A DNA stretch of 7,083 nucleotides from Spirochaetales bacterium (lineage in GTDB: Bacteria > Spirochaetota > Spirochaetia > Sphaerochaetales > Sphaerochaetaceae): NCBI GenBank assembly GCA_022771185.1, contig JALFCJ010000043.1:1-7083 (forward strand), in the 5' to 3' direction. This document shows, in pieces, positions 5,813 to 7,083 of the stretch; the first letter of the stretch is position 1; each line of letters starts with the position of its first letter. The translations under genes and the position numbers were made by a program. The notes below the pieces were generated by a model. It was given only the letters and a program-made list of their open reading frames with translations. It was not told the DNA's origin and searched no databases.

Positions 5813-6601
5813 ATGTATATTCCTGAAGTTATTAAGAATAATATCGTCAACAAACCATACACCTTTGATTCAAAAGGTAAGTCTGGAGCTGTGATTATGA
5901 TGTTTCATGACGCAGTGTTGAAGATCGAAAAAGCATCAGATGAAGTCAGGAGAGAAGAAAGAGTTATATCATGGCTTGGTAGTAGGCTTTATGTACCTTC
6001 CACTATTATGAGCGTAGAAGAAAATGGTATGATATACCGCTTGATGGAGAGGATAAGAGGGAAAGATCTATCTTCTCCATGTTTTCTGGAGACTCCGACT
6101 CTACTCTTAGACTTATGTGCCAGAGCCTATGAGGCACTCTTCTCTATAGAGATATCAGACTGTCCAAGTTGTAGAAGCCTCGACATTTGCCTCAAGGAAG
6201 CGGAAGAAAGAGTGGAGAACAATTTAGTTGATGTTGATGACGCTGATCCATCTACCTTCGGTAAAGGAGGTTTTTCTTCTCCGGAAAAGCTACTAGAGTG
6301 GTTAATCGATAATAAACCGGAAGAGGAAAAAAGCTTTATCCATGGTGATTTCTGTCTGCCAAATATAATACTTGGAGAAAACGGGGATATAGGGTTTATT
6401 GATCTAGGGAGAAGCGGAGTAGGCGATAGATATAATGATATAGCACTCCTTTCCAGAACTCTTAAGAGTAACTATGAGGGGCGATATAACGGAGGAAAAC
6501 AATATACTGGGTATAGAGAAGAAATGTTATTTGAAAGACTTGGGGTAAAGAAAGACGAGGATAAGGTAAGGTATTATCTTCTTTTGGATGAGTTATTCTG
6601 A
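5813..6601 (+). CDS. APH(3')-IIIa-type aminoglycoside O-phosphotransferase homologue
   Basis: This 262-residue protein is close in length and layout to APH(3')-IIIa (264 residues), a kinase that phosphorylates the 3'-hydroxyl of kanamycin-type drugs. The similarity is continuous: VPSTIM near the N-lobe hinge, EISDCPSCRSLD, NKPEEE, HGDFCLPN (catalytic loop with Asp and Asn), GFIDLGRSG (metal-binding Asp) and the C-terminus YYLLLDELF, almost identical to the YYILLDELF of IIIa. The ATP-site Lys (VLKIEK) and its partner Glu (EVRREERVISWL) are present. A short insertion rich in Gly and Tyr lies before the last helix (near residues 222-234). The ATG is the first possible start after an in-frame stop, but there is no good Shine-Dalgarno site and a terminator abuts it. 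Codon use looks like that of its neighbours and no mobile element flanks it, so it may be a resident chromosomal kinase. Drug resistance is plausible but not shown. Confidence 0.88.
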   Translation: MYIPEVIKNNIVNKPYTFDSKGKSGAVIMMFHDAVLKIEKASDEVRREERVISWLGSRLYVPSTIMSVEENGMIYRLMERIRGKDLSSPCFLETPTLLLDLCARAYEALFSIEISDCPSCRSLDICLKEAEERVENNLVDVDDADPSTFGKGGFSSPEKLLEWLIDNKPEEEKSFIHGDFCLPNIILGENGDIGFIDLGRSGVGDRYNDIALLSRTLKSNYEGRYNGGKQYTGYREEMLFERLGVKKDEDKVRYYLLLDELF

Positions 6602-6622
6602 ATTTGGGTTTAGAATGTAGCC

Positions 6623-7083
6623 ATGAAAGATAACGATTTGTATTCACTTCTTTCTTCACTTGTTTCTACTTGCTCTGTAAGTGGAAGTGAAAGAGGTATT
6701 GTTGATTTTCTGGATAGAGAACTCACTAGACTAGGTTTCTCTACAGAGCGTATGGAGTCTGGCTCCATATGTGGTGTTCTTTGTGGTGATAGACCCGGTC
6801 CCACTGTATTGTTGGATGCCCATATAGATACTGTTACAGTCCCTGATAAATCAAAGTGGACTCATGATCCATTCTCCCTTACAAGAGACAACGGGAGATT
6901 ATATGGAAGAGGAACCAGCGATATGAAAGGAGGGCTAGCCGCCATCATCGCGGGAGCCTCCGAGTTTGTAGGACGAAGTTTTCCAGGTAGGATTGTGATT
7001 TCTTGTATAGTCGAGGAAGAGAGATTTGAAGGTATTTGCTCCAGGGAAGTATCTCGTAGATTTAAACCCGACTATGTAGTAAT
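6623..7083 (+). CDS. M20 family metallopeptidase, YgeY-like (partial, 5' end)
   Basis: The first 153 codons are present and the gene runs off the window. M20 peptidases are two-zinc amidohydrolases such as DapE, ArgE and CPG2. The visible part has the first zinc/catalytic motif D65-A-H67-I-D69, the bridging aspartate D100 in GRLYGRGTSDMKGG, and the catalytic glutamates E131/E132. The phrases SKWTHDPF, EEERFEG and FKPDYVV resemble the YgeY branch (labelled selenium-metabolism-linked hydrolase) more than DapE or ArgE. Substrates of that branch are not firmly known. The ATG at 6623 is the only upstream choice because an in-frame TAG lies at 6611-6613. No clear Shine-Dalgarno site is seen. The 21-base gap after the APH homologue holds no terminator, so the two genes are probably co-transcribed. 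Confidence 0.87.
   Translation, partial: MKDNDLYSLLSSLVSTCSVSGSERGIVDFLDRELTRLGFSTERMESGSICGVLCGDRPGPTVLLDAHIDTVTVPDKSKWTHDPFSLTRDNGRLYGRGTSDMKGGLAAIIAGASEFVGRSFPGRIVISCIVEEERFEGICSREVSRRFKPDYVV

Noticed and set aside
5813..6601. The APH homologue as a recently acquired mobile resistance gene
   Set aside because: No transposase, inverted repeats or attachment sites flank it, codon choice looks like the neighbours, and the sequence differs clearly from the mobile IIIa protein.
6615..6620. Start-stop mini-frame ATGTAG just before the M20 gene
   Set aside because: It could in principle stall ribosomes, but it has no Shine-Dalgarno site and a six-base match in AT-rich spacer is easily random.

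Overview
The window looks like chromosomal DNA of a host-associated spirochaete (Spirochaetia). The basis is the Treponema/Sphaerochaeta-like sequence of the DNA polymerase I 5'-nuclease domain (LDGY..IYRNYF, the long TFRHELYPEYKANR stretch), the unusual P-loop of the CoaE protein, and AGA/AGG-rich, moderately AT-rich coding. This is a judgement from remembered families, not a search result. All genes are on the + strand and nearly every base is coding.

Bases 1-119 hold the last 38 codons of an upstream gene, possibly an outer-membrane beta-barrel, closed by an intrinsic terminator at 129-153. A tight five-gene block follows (190-5776): a small single-pass membrane protein, a PhnP-type metallo-beta-lactamase-fold hydrolase, DNA polymerase I (polA), dephospho-CoA kinase (coaE), and a membrane-anchored coiled-coil protein. 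Every junction in this block overlaps by 1 to 8 bases (ATGA, TGATG and similar), so the genes are almost certainly co-transcribed and translationally coupled. A second terminator with a UUCG loop (5782-5807) closes the block.

Two further genes follow with weak or absent Shine-Dalgarno sites: an aminoglycoside O-phosphotransferase of the APH(3')-IIIa type (5813-6601), and the first 153 codons of an M20 metallopeptidase resembling the YgeY selenium-metabolism-linked hydrolase (6623 to the window end).

The five-gene block mixes DNA repair/replication, coenzyme A synthesis, a phosphodiesterase-like enzyme and two predicted envelope proteins at its ends. No shared pathway is evident; co-expression of housekeeping genes is the simplest reading. 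I do not see a clear new multi-gene system, CRISPR array, RNA gene or mobile element. The points most worth a second look are in the proteins. PolA has lost its proofreading carboxylates, carries a charged N-terminal helix and has two altered polymerase motifs. CoaE has Asp where the P-loop normally has Ser/Thr. The APH homologue keeps its catalytic residues but has lost acidic residues of the aminoglycoside-binding loop. The coiled-coil protein has an 11-residue repeat.
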